NCBI RefSeq assembly: GCF_024171695.1
Contig: NZ_JAMTCF010000009.1
Span: 248,001 to 312,000 of the forward strand
Reading direction: 5' to 3'
DNA: 64,000 bases
From: Actinosynnema pretiosum
GTDB lineage: Bacteria > Actinomycetota > Actinomycetes > Mycobacteriales > Pseudonocardiaceae
The notes under the pieces: generated by a model
Database searches by the model: none
What the model was told of the DNA's origin: nothing
The model's input: only the letters and a program-made list of their open reading frames with translations
Translations under genes and position numbers: made by a program
Shown here: positions 28,976 to 36,607 of the stretch, piece after piece
Position numbering within the stretch: position 1 is the stretch's first letter
Layout of the letters: each line of letters begins with the position of its first letter

Positions 28976-31900
28976 GGCTGCACCGGTTGGAGGTGTCCGC
29001 GTTCGGGCCGTACCCCGGTCGCGAGGTGGTGGACTTCGACGCGCTCGGCGCGGACGGGCTGTTCCTGCTGCACGGGGACACCGGCGCTGGCAAGACGACG
29101 CTGCTGGACGCGGTGGCGTTCGCGCTGTTCGGGCAGGTGCCGGGGGCGCGCGGCGAGGTCAAGCGGCTGCGCTGCGACTACGCGTCGCCGGACGTGGACA
29201 CGGTCGTGTCGCTGGAGCTGACCGTGCGGGACCGGCGGCTGGTGATCACCCGCAGCCCGGAGTACGACCGGCCCAAGAAGCGCGGCGACGGCACGACCAA
29301 GCAGAACGCGCGGGCGTCGCTGGCGTGGGTGAGCGGCTGGGAGGGCGAGGGGCACAGCCGCATCGACGAGGTGGCCCGCGAGGTCGAGTCGCTGCTGGGG
29401 ATGACGGCGCACCAGTTCTTCCAGGTGGTGCTGCTGCCGCAGGGCGAGTTCGCGCGCTTCCTGCGGGCCGACACGGTCGAGCGGGAGAAGCTGCTGGAGA
29501 AGCTGTTCGGCACGGAGCGGTTCCTGGCGGTGGAGAAGTGGTTCCGGGAGCGGCGGCTGGAGCGCGGGCGGGAGCTGCAGGAGCTGCGCGACCGGAACGC
29601 CCAGCTGGTGAGCAGGCTGGCCGAGGCCGCGCTGGTGGAGCCGCCGGAGGGCGGGGGCGGTCCGGAGTGGTTGGCGGGGGTGCTGGGCGGGTTGGTGGCG
29701 GCGTCGGAGGCGGCGCGCGAGCTGGCCGGGACGACCGCCGCGACCAGGGCTGAGGCCGAGCTGGCCTGGCAGGAGGCCCGCGACCTGGGCGCGCGGGTGG
29801 GGCGGGTGCGCAGGGCGCACGCGGAGCTGGTGCGCTGCGCCGAGGCGGAGCCGGGGCGCAAGCAGCTGGTGGCCGAAGCAGACGCCGCCAGGCGGGCCGT
29901 GCCGGTCGCCCTCGCCCTCCAGGGCCGGGACCGCGCGCGAGCCGCCCTGGAGGCCGCTGAGGCGGCCGAGCGGGCCGCCGGGGGAGCGGTGGCGGCGCTG
30001 GTTCGGGGCGCGGGTGCCGGTGGGGCGGTTGACGGGGGCCTGGCCGACGGCGGTTCGGGCGGCCGTGCTTCGGGCAGCGGCGGTCCTGGTACCTGCGACG
30101 CGGACGGCGGGAGCCTGCTTGGCGATGGCTTGGCCGGTGGTGCTCCGGGTGCCGGTGGCCCCGGCGCCGCCGCCGCGTTCGGCGGTGACCCGCGCGCCGA
30201 GGGCCAGCGGTTCCGCGACGAGGCGGGCGGCCTGACCCGGTTGGCCGAGGAGGCGGAGCAGCAGCGGGTCGCGCTGCGCGCGCTCGACGCGGTGGCGGCC
30301 GAGCGGGAGCGCGCCGCCGCCCGGCTGGCCGAGCTGGCGGGTGCGCTGGACGGCGCCCCCGAGCGCCTGCGGTCCGCGCAGGAGGCGCTGGAAGCGGCGA
30401 AACTGGCCCGCGCGGCCCTCCCCGAGGCCACCACTCGCGCCGAGGCCGCGACCGCCCTCCCCGCCGCCGAGCGCCGGGCCGTCGAGGCCGAGACGGCCCG
30501 CGTCGCGGCCGTCGACGCGCACCAGGCGGCGGTGGACGAGCGCCAGGCCGTCCGGCAGCGCCGCTTGGACGGCATGGCCGCCGAACTCGCCGGTGAGCTG
30601 GCCGACGGGCAGCCCTGCCAGGTCTGCGGCTCGGCGGAGCACCCCGCGCCCGCCGCGTTCGACGGCGCCGCCGTCACCGCCGCCGACGAGGACCGGGCGG
30701 GCGCCGCCGAGGCCGCCGCCCTGGAGCGCCGCCGCGCGGCGGAGAGCACCGCGCACCGGGCCGCGAGCGCCCTGGACGGCCTGCGCGCCACGATCGGCGA
30801 CCGCGCGCCCGCCGACCTGGTCGCCGAGCACCGCGAGCTGGCCGGACTGGCCGCGCTGGCGGGTGAGCGCGAGTCGGCCCTGCGCGCGCTGGAGACCCGG
30901 AGCGCCCGGTTGACCGAGGAGCGCTCCGCGCTGGAGCGCGAGGTGGTCGGGCTGGACGCGCGCCGGTCCGAGCTGGCGGCGACCACCACCGAGCGCGCGG
31001 CCCGCCTGGAGCAGGCGCGCGAGGGCTTCCCGGACGTGGCCGCCCGCCGCGCCCACCTGCTCGCCCTCGCCGACGCCCTGGACGGGCTGGCCGACCGCCG
31101 TGCCGAGGCGGCGGGCGCGGCCGGGCGCCTGGGGCAGCTGGAGGACGAGGTCGCGGCGCAGGTCGCCGAGGCCGGGTTCACCAGCGCCGACGACGCGCGC
31201 GACGCCGTCCGCACCCCCGGTCAGATCGCCGAGCTGGACCGCCAGGTCCGGGTGGTCGACGACGCCCGCGCCGCCGCCGAGGCGGTGCTCGCCGAGCACC
31301 CCGGCGTCGACCCGTCCACCGAGGTGGACGCGGTCGGCGCCGAGCAGCGGTTCCGCGCGGCGGGCCGGGAGGCCGAGGAGGCCGCAGGCGCGTCGAGCGC
31401 GGCGGCGGGCCGGGCGACCCGCGCCGAGGAGCTGGCCACCCGGCTGCGCGCCGCGTGGGCGCGGCTGGAACCGGTCGAGGCCGAGCACCGGGAGCTGGAC
31501 GCGTTCACCGACGTGATCAACGGCAGGGGCCAGAACACCGAGAGCATGACCCTGCGCACGTACGTGCTGGCCGCGAAGCTGGAGGAGGTCGCGGTCGCGG
31601 CGAGCGAGCGGCTGGACCGGATGAGCCAGGGCCGCTACCGCTTCGTGCACTCGACCGAGGCCGGGCCGCGCGGGGCCAGGGGCGGGCTGGGGCTCGACGT
31701 GCTGGACGACTACTCCGGCCAGCGGAGGCCCGCGAAGACGCTGAGCGGCGGCGAGTCGTTCCTGGCGTCGCTGGCGCTCGCCCTGGGGCTGGCGGACGTG
31801 GTGTCGCAGGGGGCTGTGCTGGACACGCTGTTCGTCGACGAGGGGTTCGGCACGCTCGACGCGGACACCCTGGACCTGGTCATGAACACCCTGGACGACC

Positions 31901-32025
31901 TGCGCGCGGGCGGCCGGGTGGTGGGGCTGGTGTCGCACGTGGAGGAGCTGCGGCAGCGCATCCCGACCCGGTTGGAGGTCCGGAAGGCGCGGAGCGGGTC
32001 GACGTTGGCGGTGACCACGGCGTAG
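28972..32025 (+). CDS. sbcC: exonuclease SbcC (Rad50-like SMC ATPase)
   Basis: 1017-residue ATPase partner of SbcD. Walker A is GDTGAGKTTLLDAVAFALFG near residue 40; the zinc hook is CQVC in DGQPCQVCGSAEHPAP (about residue 548); the ABC signature is LSGGESFLASLALALGLADV and Walker B LFVDEGFGTLD near the C terminus. Two long coiled-coil arms connect them. About residues 340-405 (around 29990-30185) a Gly/Ala/Asp/Ser-rich stretch interrupts the first arm, which is unusual. It starts at a GTG coupled to sbcD and ends at a strong terminator. Confidence 0.94.
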   Translation: MRLHRLEVSAFGPYPGREVVDFDALGADGLFLLHGDTGAGKTTLLDAVAFALFGQVPGARGEVKRLRCDYASPDVDTVVSLELTVRDRRLVITRSPEYDRPKKRGDGTTKQNARASLAWVSGWEGEGHSRIDEVAREVESLLGMTAHQFFQVVLLPQGEFARFLRADTVEREKLLEKLFGTERFLAVEKWFRERRLERGRELQELRDRNAQLVSRLAEAALVEPPEGGGGPEWLAGVLGGLVAASEAARELAGTTAATRAEAELAWQEARDLGARVGRVRRAHAELVRCAEAEPGRKQLVAEADAARRAVPVALALQGRDRARAALEAAEAAERAAGGAVAALVRGAGAGGAVDGGLADGGSGGRASGSGGPGTCDADGGSLLGDGLAGGAPGAGGPGAAAAFGGDPRAEGQRFRDEAGGLTRLAEEAEQQRVALRALDAVAAERERAAARLAELAGALDGAPERLRSAQEALEAAKLARAALPEATTRAEAATALPAAERRAVEAETARVAAVDAHQAAVDERQAVRQRRLDGMAAELAGELADGQPCQVCGSAEHPAPAAFDGAAVTAADEDRAGAAEAAALERRRAAESTAHRAASALDGLRATIGDRAPADLVAEHRELAGLAALAGERESALRALETRSARLTEERSALEREVVGLDARRSELAATTTERAARLEQAREGFPDVAARRAHLLALADALDGLADRRAEAAGAAGRLGQLEDEVAAQVAEAGFTSADDARDAVRTPGQIAELDRQVRVVDDARAAAEAVLAEHPGVDPSTEVDAVGAEQRFRAAGREAEEAAGASSAAAGRATRAEELATRLRAAWARLEPVEAEHRELDAFTDVINGRGQNTESMTLRTYVLAAKLEEVAVAASERLDRMSQGRYRFVHSTEAGPRGARGGLGLDVLDDYSGQRRPAKTLSGGESFLASLALALGLADVVSQGAVLDTLFVDEGFGTLDADTLDLVMNTLDDLRAGGRVVGLVSHVEELRQRIPTRLEVRKARSGSTLAVTTA

Positions 32026-32066
32026 GCGGCGGGGCGGGCGCGCGTACTCGCGCCCGCCCCGCCGCC
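32025..32066. terminator. 18-bp perfect hairpin after sbcC
   Basis: 32025-32042 pairs perfectly with 32049-32066 around a 6-nt loop; the stem begins at the last base of the sbcC stop. It also faces the end of ogt. Confidence 0.85.
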
Positions 32067-32075
32067 GCCCCCGCC

Positions 32076-32570
32076 TCACCCCTCGTGCTTGAGCAGCCAC
32101 CGCTTCGCGTCGACGCCCCACCGGAAGTTCCCGATCGCCCCGCCCGTGCGCACCACCCGGTGGCACGGCACGAACAGCGCCGCCGCGTTCTTCGCGCACG
32201 CCGTGGCCGCCGCCCTGACCGCCGCCGGTCGCCCGGCCAGCTCGGCGTACCGCGCGTAGCTCACCGGCTGCCCGGCCGGGACGAGCCGCAGCGCGTCCCA
32301 CGCCTGCTCCATGAACACCCCGGACCGCTGCCGCACCGGCACCTCCGCGACCGCGCCCAGCTCACCCGAGTGGTAGGCCCGCACCGCCCTCGTCACCTCC
32401 CCGAGGTCCCGCCGCTCCTTGATCTCCTCCGGCTTCAACGACGCCGACACCTGCGGCATCAGCTCGTCCAGCGACGCGGTCCAGCCGCTCGCCAGCACCG
32501 CGCCGTCACCCGCCACCACGGCGGTGAAGGGGCCGATGGGGGTGTCCACGGTGGACGTGAACGCGGTCAC
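32076..32570 (-). CDS. ogt: methylated-DNA--protein-cysteine methyltransferase
   Basis: 164-residue suicide repair protein that removes methyl from O6-methylguanine. The active site is FVPCHRVVRTGGAIGNFRWG with acceptor Cys136; the helix-turn-helix region is PVSYARYAELAGRPAAVRAAATACAKN (in pieces) with the arginine finger. The N-terminal domain TPIGPFTAVVAGDGAV is normal. Its GTG start overlaps the stop of the upstream Ada/AlkA-type gene (GTGA, 32567-32570), so both are one alkylation-repair operon. Confidence 0.94.
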   Translation of the reverse strand: MTAFTSTVDTPIGPFTAVVAGDGAVLASGWTASLDELMPQVSASLKPEEIKERRDLGEVTRAVRAYHSGELGAVAEVPVRQRSGVFMEQAWDALRLVPAGQPVSYARYAELAGRPAAVRAAATACAKNAAALFVPCHRVVRTGGAIGNFRWGVDAKRWLLKHEG

Positions 32571-33964
32571 GCTGTCCTCCTGCTTCGCTCGTTCGAGTCA
32601 CTTCGCCCGTTCAGGTCATCCCGCTCGCGCGGACCCAGCGCGCCCAGGTGCACGGCCGCGTAGGAGCGCCACGGCCGCCACGCGGCCCCGTCTCCCCGCT
32701 CCCCGTCTCCCCGCTCTCCGTCTCCTCGCTCCCCGCCCACCTGCGCGTCACCTACTCGCGTGTCACCCACCAAGGGGACGTCCGGCGAGCCCAGCACCCG
32801 CGCCACGACCCGCCGCGCGACCGCCGCCCCGACGCCGGGGAACGCGGTCAGCTCGGCCAGCAGCTCGTCCGCGTCCCGCCCGACGTCCACCACCAGCTCC
32901 CCGCCCGCCAGCGCCCGCCCGACCGGGGTGTCCACGACCGCCGGGTACAGGTGCGTCACCGCCCCGTCCGGGTGCTCCAGCGGCTCCCCGGCCTCCCGGT
33001 GCCCCAGCTCGCGCAGCAGCGTCTCGGCCCCGTCCACGCTCCCCGGCACCCGCGCCCCCGGCCGGGCCGCGACCAGCTCGCGCAGCGCCGGGTCCGCCCC
33101 GAGCACCGCGTCCACGGCCTGCGGGTCGGCGTCCAGGTCGAGCAGCCGCCGCACCCGGCTCACCGCCGTCCCCAGGTCCCGCAGATCACCCAGTCGAAGG
33201 GAGCACAGCACGTGCCCATCACGCGGGGTGAGCGCGACGGTGGCCGCGCCGTGCGGGAGCCGGAGCGAGCGCCGGTAGGTCCCGCCGCTGACCTCCTCCA
33301 CGCCGGGCACGGCCTCGGCGCGGAAGAACTCCAGCAGCCCGGCGGCGTCGAACGGCGGCCGGTAGGGCAGCCGCAGCTCGATCCGCCCGGCCGCGCCGAC
33401 GGTCGCGCGCGCCTCGCGCAGCCGCGAGGGCGTGGCCGCGAACACCGCCCGGATCGTGTCGTTGAACTGCCGCACCGAGGCGAACCCGGCCGCGAACGCC
33501 ACGTCCGCGAACGCCAGGTCGGTGGTCTCGATCAGCAGCCGCGCCGAGTGCGCCCGGTACGCCCGCGCCAGCGCGAGCGGCCCGGCCCCCAGCTCCACGG
33601 ACAGCACCCGCGACAGGTGCCGCTCCGAGTAGCCGAGCCGCGCGGCCAGCCCCGGCACGCCCTCCCGCTCCACCACCCCGTCCCCGATGAGCCGCATCGC
33701 CCGCGCCGCGAGGTCCGCCCGCAGGTTCCACTCGGGTGACCCCGGAACGGCGTCCGGCAGGCACCTGCGGCACGCCCGGTAACCGGCGGACTGGGCCGCG
33801 GCGGCGGTCGGGTAGAACTCGACGTTGCGCTGCTTGGGCGTGGTCGCCGGGCAGGACGGGCGGCAGTAGATGCGGGTGGTGCGCACGGCGGTGATGAAGC
33901 ACCCGTCGAAGCGGGCGTCGCGGGAGGCCACCGCCCGGTAGGCGCGTTCGGCGTCGAGGAGCAC
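32567..33964 (-). CDS. Ada N-terminal domain - AraC - AlkA-type glycosylase fusion
   Basis: 465-residue alkylation-damage protein. The N-terminal Ada domain has the zinc cysteines in RIYCRPSCPA and ACRRCLPD (the first Cys accepts methyl from phosphotriesters). An AraC-type HTH follows (about 85-185, GLAARLGYSERHLSRVL, FADVAFAAGFASVRQFND), then the AlkA N-terminal domain (about 195-270) and an HhH-GPD-like domain (about 280-450). In the latter, FPGVGAAVARRVVARVLG lacks the usual Trp, and between VPLVGDTRVG and WRPWRSYAAVHLG the normal helix is replaced by GERGD repeats (15-bp units, 32688-32735). Glycosylase activity is doubtful. GTG 33964 is the likely start; coupled to ogt. Confidence 0.85.
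   Translation of the reverse strand: MLLDAERAYRAVASRDARFDGCFITAVRTTRIYCRPSCPATTPKQRNVEFYPTAAAAQSAGYRACRRCLPDAVPGSPEWNLRADLAARAMRLIGDGVVEREGVPGLAARLGYSERHLSRVLSVELGAGPLALARAYRAHSARLLIETTDLAFADVAFAAGFASVRQFNDTIRAVFAATPSRLREARATVGAAGRIELRLPYRPPFDAAGLLEFFRAEAVPGVEEVSGGTYRRSLRLPHGAATVALTPRDGHVLCSLRLGDLRDLGTAVSRVRRLLDLDADPQAVDAVLGADPALRELVAARPGARVPGSVDGAETLLRELGHREAGEPLEHPDGAVTHLYPAVVDTPVGRALAGGELVVDVGRDADELLAELTAFPGVGAAVARRVVARVLGSPDVPLVGDTRVGDAQVGGERGDGERGDGERGDGAAWRPWRSYAAVHLGALGPRERDDLNGRSDSNERSRRTA
32688..32735. repeat. three 15-bp tandem units inside the Ada/AlkA-type gene
   Basis: Three near-identical 15-bp units built on CCCCGTCTCCCCGCT encode GERGD repeats on the minus strand. Confidence 0.75.
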
Positions 33965-34028
33965 GCACCCACTGTGCCGCAGGCCGCGCCGCACCTCTCG
34001 CGGAAATCGGACGCGGGGGCGCTGCGCG

Positions 34029-34034
34029 TAGACT
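34029..34034 (+). promoter_or_regulatory. -10 box (TAGACT) of ychF, leaderless start
   Basis: TAGACT ends 8 nt before GTG 34043; no Shine-Dalgarno is seen. Confidence 0.55.
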
Positions 34035-34042
34035 CACCCACC

Positions 34043-35122
34043 GTGAGTTTGACCCTCGGTATCGTCGGCCTGCCCAACGTCGGCAAGTCCACCCTGTTCA
34101 ACGCCCTCACGCGCAACGACGTGCTCGCGGCGAACTACCCGTTCGCCACGATCGAGCCGAACGTCGGCGTGGTGCCGTTGCCGGATGCCAGGCTGGGCAA
34201 GCTGGCGGAGGTCTTCGGCTCCGAGCGCGAGGTGCCCGCCGTGGTGTCGTTCGTCGACATCGCGGGCATCGTCAAGGGCGCCTCCGAAGGCGCGGGCCTC
34301 GGCAACAAGTTCCTCGCGAACATCCGCGAGGCCAACGCGATCTGCCAGGTCGTCCGCGTGTTCGACGACTCGGACGTGATCCACGTCGACGACCGCGTCG
34401 ACCCGGTCGCGGACATCGAGACGATCAACACCGAGCTGGTGCTGGCCGACCTCCAGACCCTGGAGAAGGCCATCCCCAGGCTGGAGAAGGAGGCGCGGAC
34501 CCAGAAGGACCGCCGCCCCGCGCTGGAGGCCGCGCAGAAGGCCCGCGAGATCCTCGACGCCGGGCGCACGCTGTTCTCCGCGCAGGCGGAGGTGGACGGC
34601 GAGCTGCTGCGCGAGCTGAGCCTGCTCACCACCAAGCCGTTCCTGTACGTGTTCAACGCCGACGAGGGCGTGCTCACGAACGACGCGAAGGTGAAGGAGC
34701 TGCGCGAGCTGGTCGCGCCCGCCGACGCGGTGTTCCTGGACGCCAAGGTCGAGGCCGAGCTGCTGGAGCTGGACGAGGAGTCCGCCCGCGAGCTGCTGGA
34801 GTCGATCGGCCAGCACGAGCCGGGCCTGCACGCCCTGGCCCGCGCGGGCTTCCACACCCTCGGGCTCCAGACCTACCTGACGGCGGGCCCGAAGGAGGCG
34901 CGCGCCTGGACGATCCCGAAGGGCGCGACCGCCCCACAGGCCGCGGGCGTGATCCACACGGACTTCGAGCGCGGGTTCATCAAGGCTGAGGTCGTGTCGT
35001 TCGCGGACCTCGTGGAGACCGGCTCGATGTCGGCCGCGAAGGCGGCGGGCAAGGTCCGCATGGAGGGCAAGGAGTACGTGATGGTGGACGGGGACGTGGT
35101 GGAGTTCCGGTTCAACGTCTGA
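34043..35122 (+). CDS. ychF: redox-regulated ATPase YchF (Obg family)
   Basis: 359-residue Obg-family P-loop protein that binds ribosomes and prefers ATP. The G1 motif is GIVGLPNVGKSTLFNAL, G3 is FVDIAGIVKGASEGAGLGNKFL (in pieces), and the NKxD position reads FNADEG, the YchF form with relaxed base specificity. A coiled-coil domain (about 130-200) and the TGS-like C-terminal domain (TAGPKEARAWTIPKG, MVDGDVVEFRFNV) complete it. GTG 34043 is followed by SLTLGIVG. It corresponds to Rv1112. Confidence 0.95.
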   Translation: MSLTLGIVGLPNVGKSTLFNALTRNDVLAANYPFATIEPNVGVVPLPDARLGKLAEVFGSEREVPAVVSFVDIAGIVKGASEGAGLGNKFLANIREANAICQVVRVFDDSDVIHVDDRVDPVADIETINTELVLADLQTLEKAIPRLEKEARTQKDRRPALEAAQKAREILDAGRTLFSAQAEVDGELLRELSLLTTKPFLYVFNADEGVLTNDAKVKELRELVAPADAVFLDAKVEAELLELDEESARELLESIGQHEPGLHALARAGFHTLGLQTYLTAGPKEARAWTIPKGATAPQAAGVIHTDFERGFIKAEVVSFADLVETGSMSAAKAAGKVRMEGKEYVMVDGDVVEFRFNV

Positions 35123-35185
35123 GGACTTCCGCAGCCCTCCGGGGCGCGTCGAAATCCCTTTCGGAGAACCGGGGAATTCATTCCT

Positions 35186-35240
35186 CGGGAATGGGGAACG
35201 CCGGGAAGCTGCATCAGCTTCCCGGCGTTCCCCATTCCCG
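35186..35240. terminator. about 26-bp hairpin between ychF and DUF4232 gene
   Basis: 35187-35210 is perfectly complementary to 35216-35239, with one more outer and one inner pair possible. It separates two convergent genes. Confidence 0.88.
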
Positions 35241-35251
35241 GCCCCGCTGGC

Positions 35252-35932
35252 TCACTTGTTGCCGACGTCGACGATGTTGACGCCGCCGACGTAGGTGCCG
35301 GGGCGCGTCGCGCCGTCCTGGCGCACGAGCGTGCCGAACCCCCACGGGAAGCTCCGGGTGTCGGTGGTGTTCGGCGGGGTCACGAGGATGCTGTCGGGCG
35401 CCCAGTGCGAGGTGCCCTCGGCGGAGTCCGCGCCCAGGAAGACGAGCTGCGCGTTGGTGCTCTCACCGGGCGCGAGGCTGATCGGCTTGATCGGGTCGTC
35501 GCTGCGGACCACGTCCCAGGTCTCGCCGTTGCGCTTCTGGAACTGGACGCCGGGGAAGCCCTGGAGCGTGCAGCGGGTCGCGGAGTCGTTGCGGAAGAGC
35601 AGCTGCAGGGTCTTCTGGTCGGGCGAGCCGCCCTGGTGCGGGAAGTCGATGCCTAGCCCGGTCTCCGCGGTGGCGCACAGCTCCTCGCCGCTGGCGGGCT
35701 TGGCGCCGTTGGACCGCAGGGCGTCGGCGCCGCCGGTGACCCTGGCGCCGCCCTCCCCGCCCTGCGGCGCGGCGGAGGAGTCGGCGGCCGGGGTGGCGGA
35801 GGAGCCGGTGGCGGGGGCGGAGGAAGCGGCGCCGGTGGTCTGGCCGGGCGAGCAGGCGGACAGCGCGCCGAACGCGGCCAGCGCGGCGATGGTGGTGGCG
35901 CCACGGACGACCCGCTTGGTGTTCGTACGCAT
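35252..35932 (-). CDS. DUF4232 lipoprotein
   Basis: 226-residue exported lipoprotein: basic n-region, hydrophobic core and lipobox LSAC with Cys27, then a Ser/Ala/Gly-rich linker (about 28-75). The C-terminal DUF4232 domain (about 85-222) has LLFRNDSATRCTLQGFPGVQF, ISLAPGESTNAQLVFLGAD and the paired cysteines. The function of DUF4232 is unknown; these proteins are common in the actinobacterial envelope. ATG 35932 is set by the signal peptide. A perfect CRP-type site lies 82 bp upstream. Confidence 0.85.
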   Translation of the reverse strand: MRTNTKRVVRGATTIAALAAFGALSACSPGQTTGAASSAPATGSSATPAADSSAAPQGGEGGARVTGGADALRSNGAKPASGEELCATAETGLGIDFPHQGGSPDQKTLQLLFRNDSATRCTLQGFPGVQFQKRNGETWDVVRSDDPIKPISLAPGESTNAQLVFLGADSAEGTSHWAPDSILVTPPNTTDTRSFPWGFGTLVRQDGATRPGTYVGGVNIVDVGNK

Positions 35933-36013
35933 TCTCAATCCCCTCGATTCATTCTTCGCTGTTTTCCCCTTGCACAAGTAGAGATGTTCGGGACCTCGGC
36001 GGGGATGTCTTTT

Positions 36014-36029
36014 TGTGAACCAGATCACA
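36014..36029. promoter_or_regulatory. CRP/GlxR-type binding site
   Basis: TGTGAACCAGATCACA matches the cAMP-receptor consensus TGTGA-N6-TCACA exactly. It is 82 bp upstream of the DUF4232 lipoprotein start. Confidence 0.65.
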
Positions 36030-36316
36030 GTCGGGCAACTTGTTTTTGCGCTGCCCGTCGTGACCGCTGTTCCAATTCTCAAACATTGATTCGCGAAAAA
36101 TTCTGGGCGGGATCGCCGCTGCGGCGTCCGCACCCGAAAGCCCTGCTCGAGCGGGGGTGAACGGCCGTCCCGGCCCGACGACCACGCCCCGTGACCGCCG
36201 TCCGGGTAGGCTCCGCCTCGCTCGCCCCGACGAGAGCCCGTTCCGGGCGCAGACCAGACCGAGCAGGAACCCGAGGTCCGCCATGCCCCGTCCCCCGCGA
36301 CGGACCCAGGGCATGA

Positions 36317-36351
36317 CGAGGCCCCGCGGTCGCGTTCACCACGGGGCCTCG
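36317..36351. terminator. hairpin downstream of the small membrane peptide gene
   Basis: CGAGGCCCCG (36317-36326) pairs with CGGGGCCTCG (36342-36351) around a 15-nt loop. Confidence 0.5.
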
Positions 36352-36368
36352 ACGCGCGCCTCGATCGC

Positions 36369-36388
36369 GGACCTCCCCCCGGAGGTCC
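36369..36388 (-). terminator. terminator directly after the small membrane peptide gene
   Basis: GGACCTCC and GGAGGTCC pair around CCCC, 9 bp past the stop of the 34-codon gene on the minus strand. Confidence 0.6.
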
Positions 36389-36397
36389 CGCGTCGGG

Positions 36398-36502
36398 TCA
36401 GCGAACCTGCTTGCGGCTGTGCCTGGCCATCGCCAGCACGCCACCGGCGGTCGCCAGCATCCCGAAGGCGGCCACGGTGAACACGAAGATGTCGGCGGTC
36501 AT
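36398..36502 (-). CDS. 34-residue single-pass membrane peptide
   Basis: Small open frame below normal gene-calling length. The ATG at 36502 is preceded by AAGGGG with a 7-nt spacer. The product starts MTADIFVFTVAAFGMLATAG, continues as one hydrophobic helix (about residues 4-25) and ends in a basic tail ARHSRKQVR. A hairpin follows the stop directly. These three signs support a real gene. Function unknown; size and topology recall small regulatory membrane peptides. It is divergent from the PimE-like gene. Confidence 0.6.
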   Translation of the reverse strand: MTADIFVFTVAAFGMLATAGGVLAMARHSRKQVR

Positions 36503-36607
36503 GCGAATTCCCCTTGTTGCGGTTGATCTCCCACAGGTCTTGACGCACGGGTACCCGGAACGTTGCTCCGGCAGTCATGAAACTCACACGATCGTGGAGG
36601 ATCCTCG

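Larger units (their letters stand above)
35933..36397. other. 465-bp intergenic region, AT-rich near the lipoprotein promoter
   Basis: No protein gene is credible. The part next to the lipoprotein (35933-36090) is unusually AT-rich and includes a CRP-type site. Further right are a short hairpin (36317-36351) and the terminator at 36369-36388. Confidence 0.6.

Noticed and set aside
28531..32301. 1256-codon minus-strand open frame opposite sbcD/sbcC
   Set aside because: Shadow frame; the plus strand has clear SbcD and SbcC motifs, and the minus translation is low-complexity Arg/Gly/Ala.
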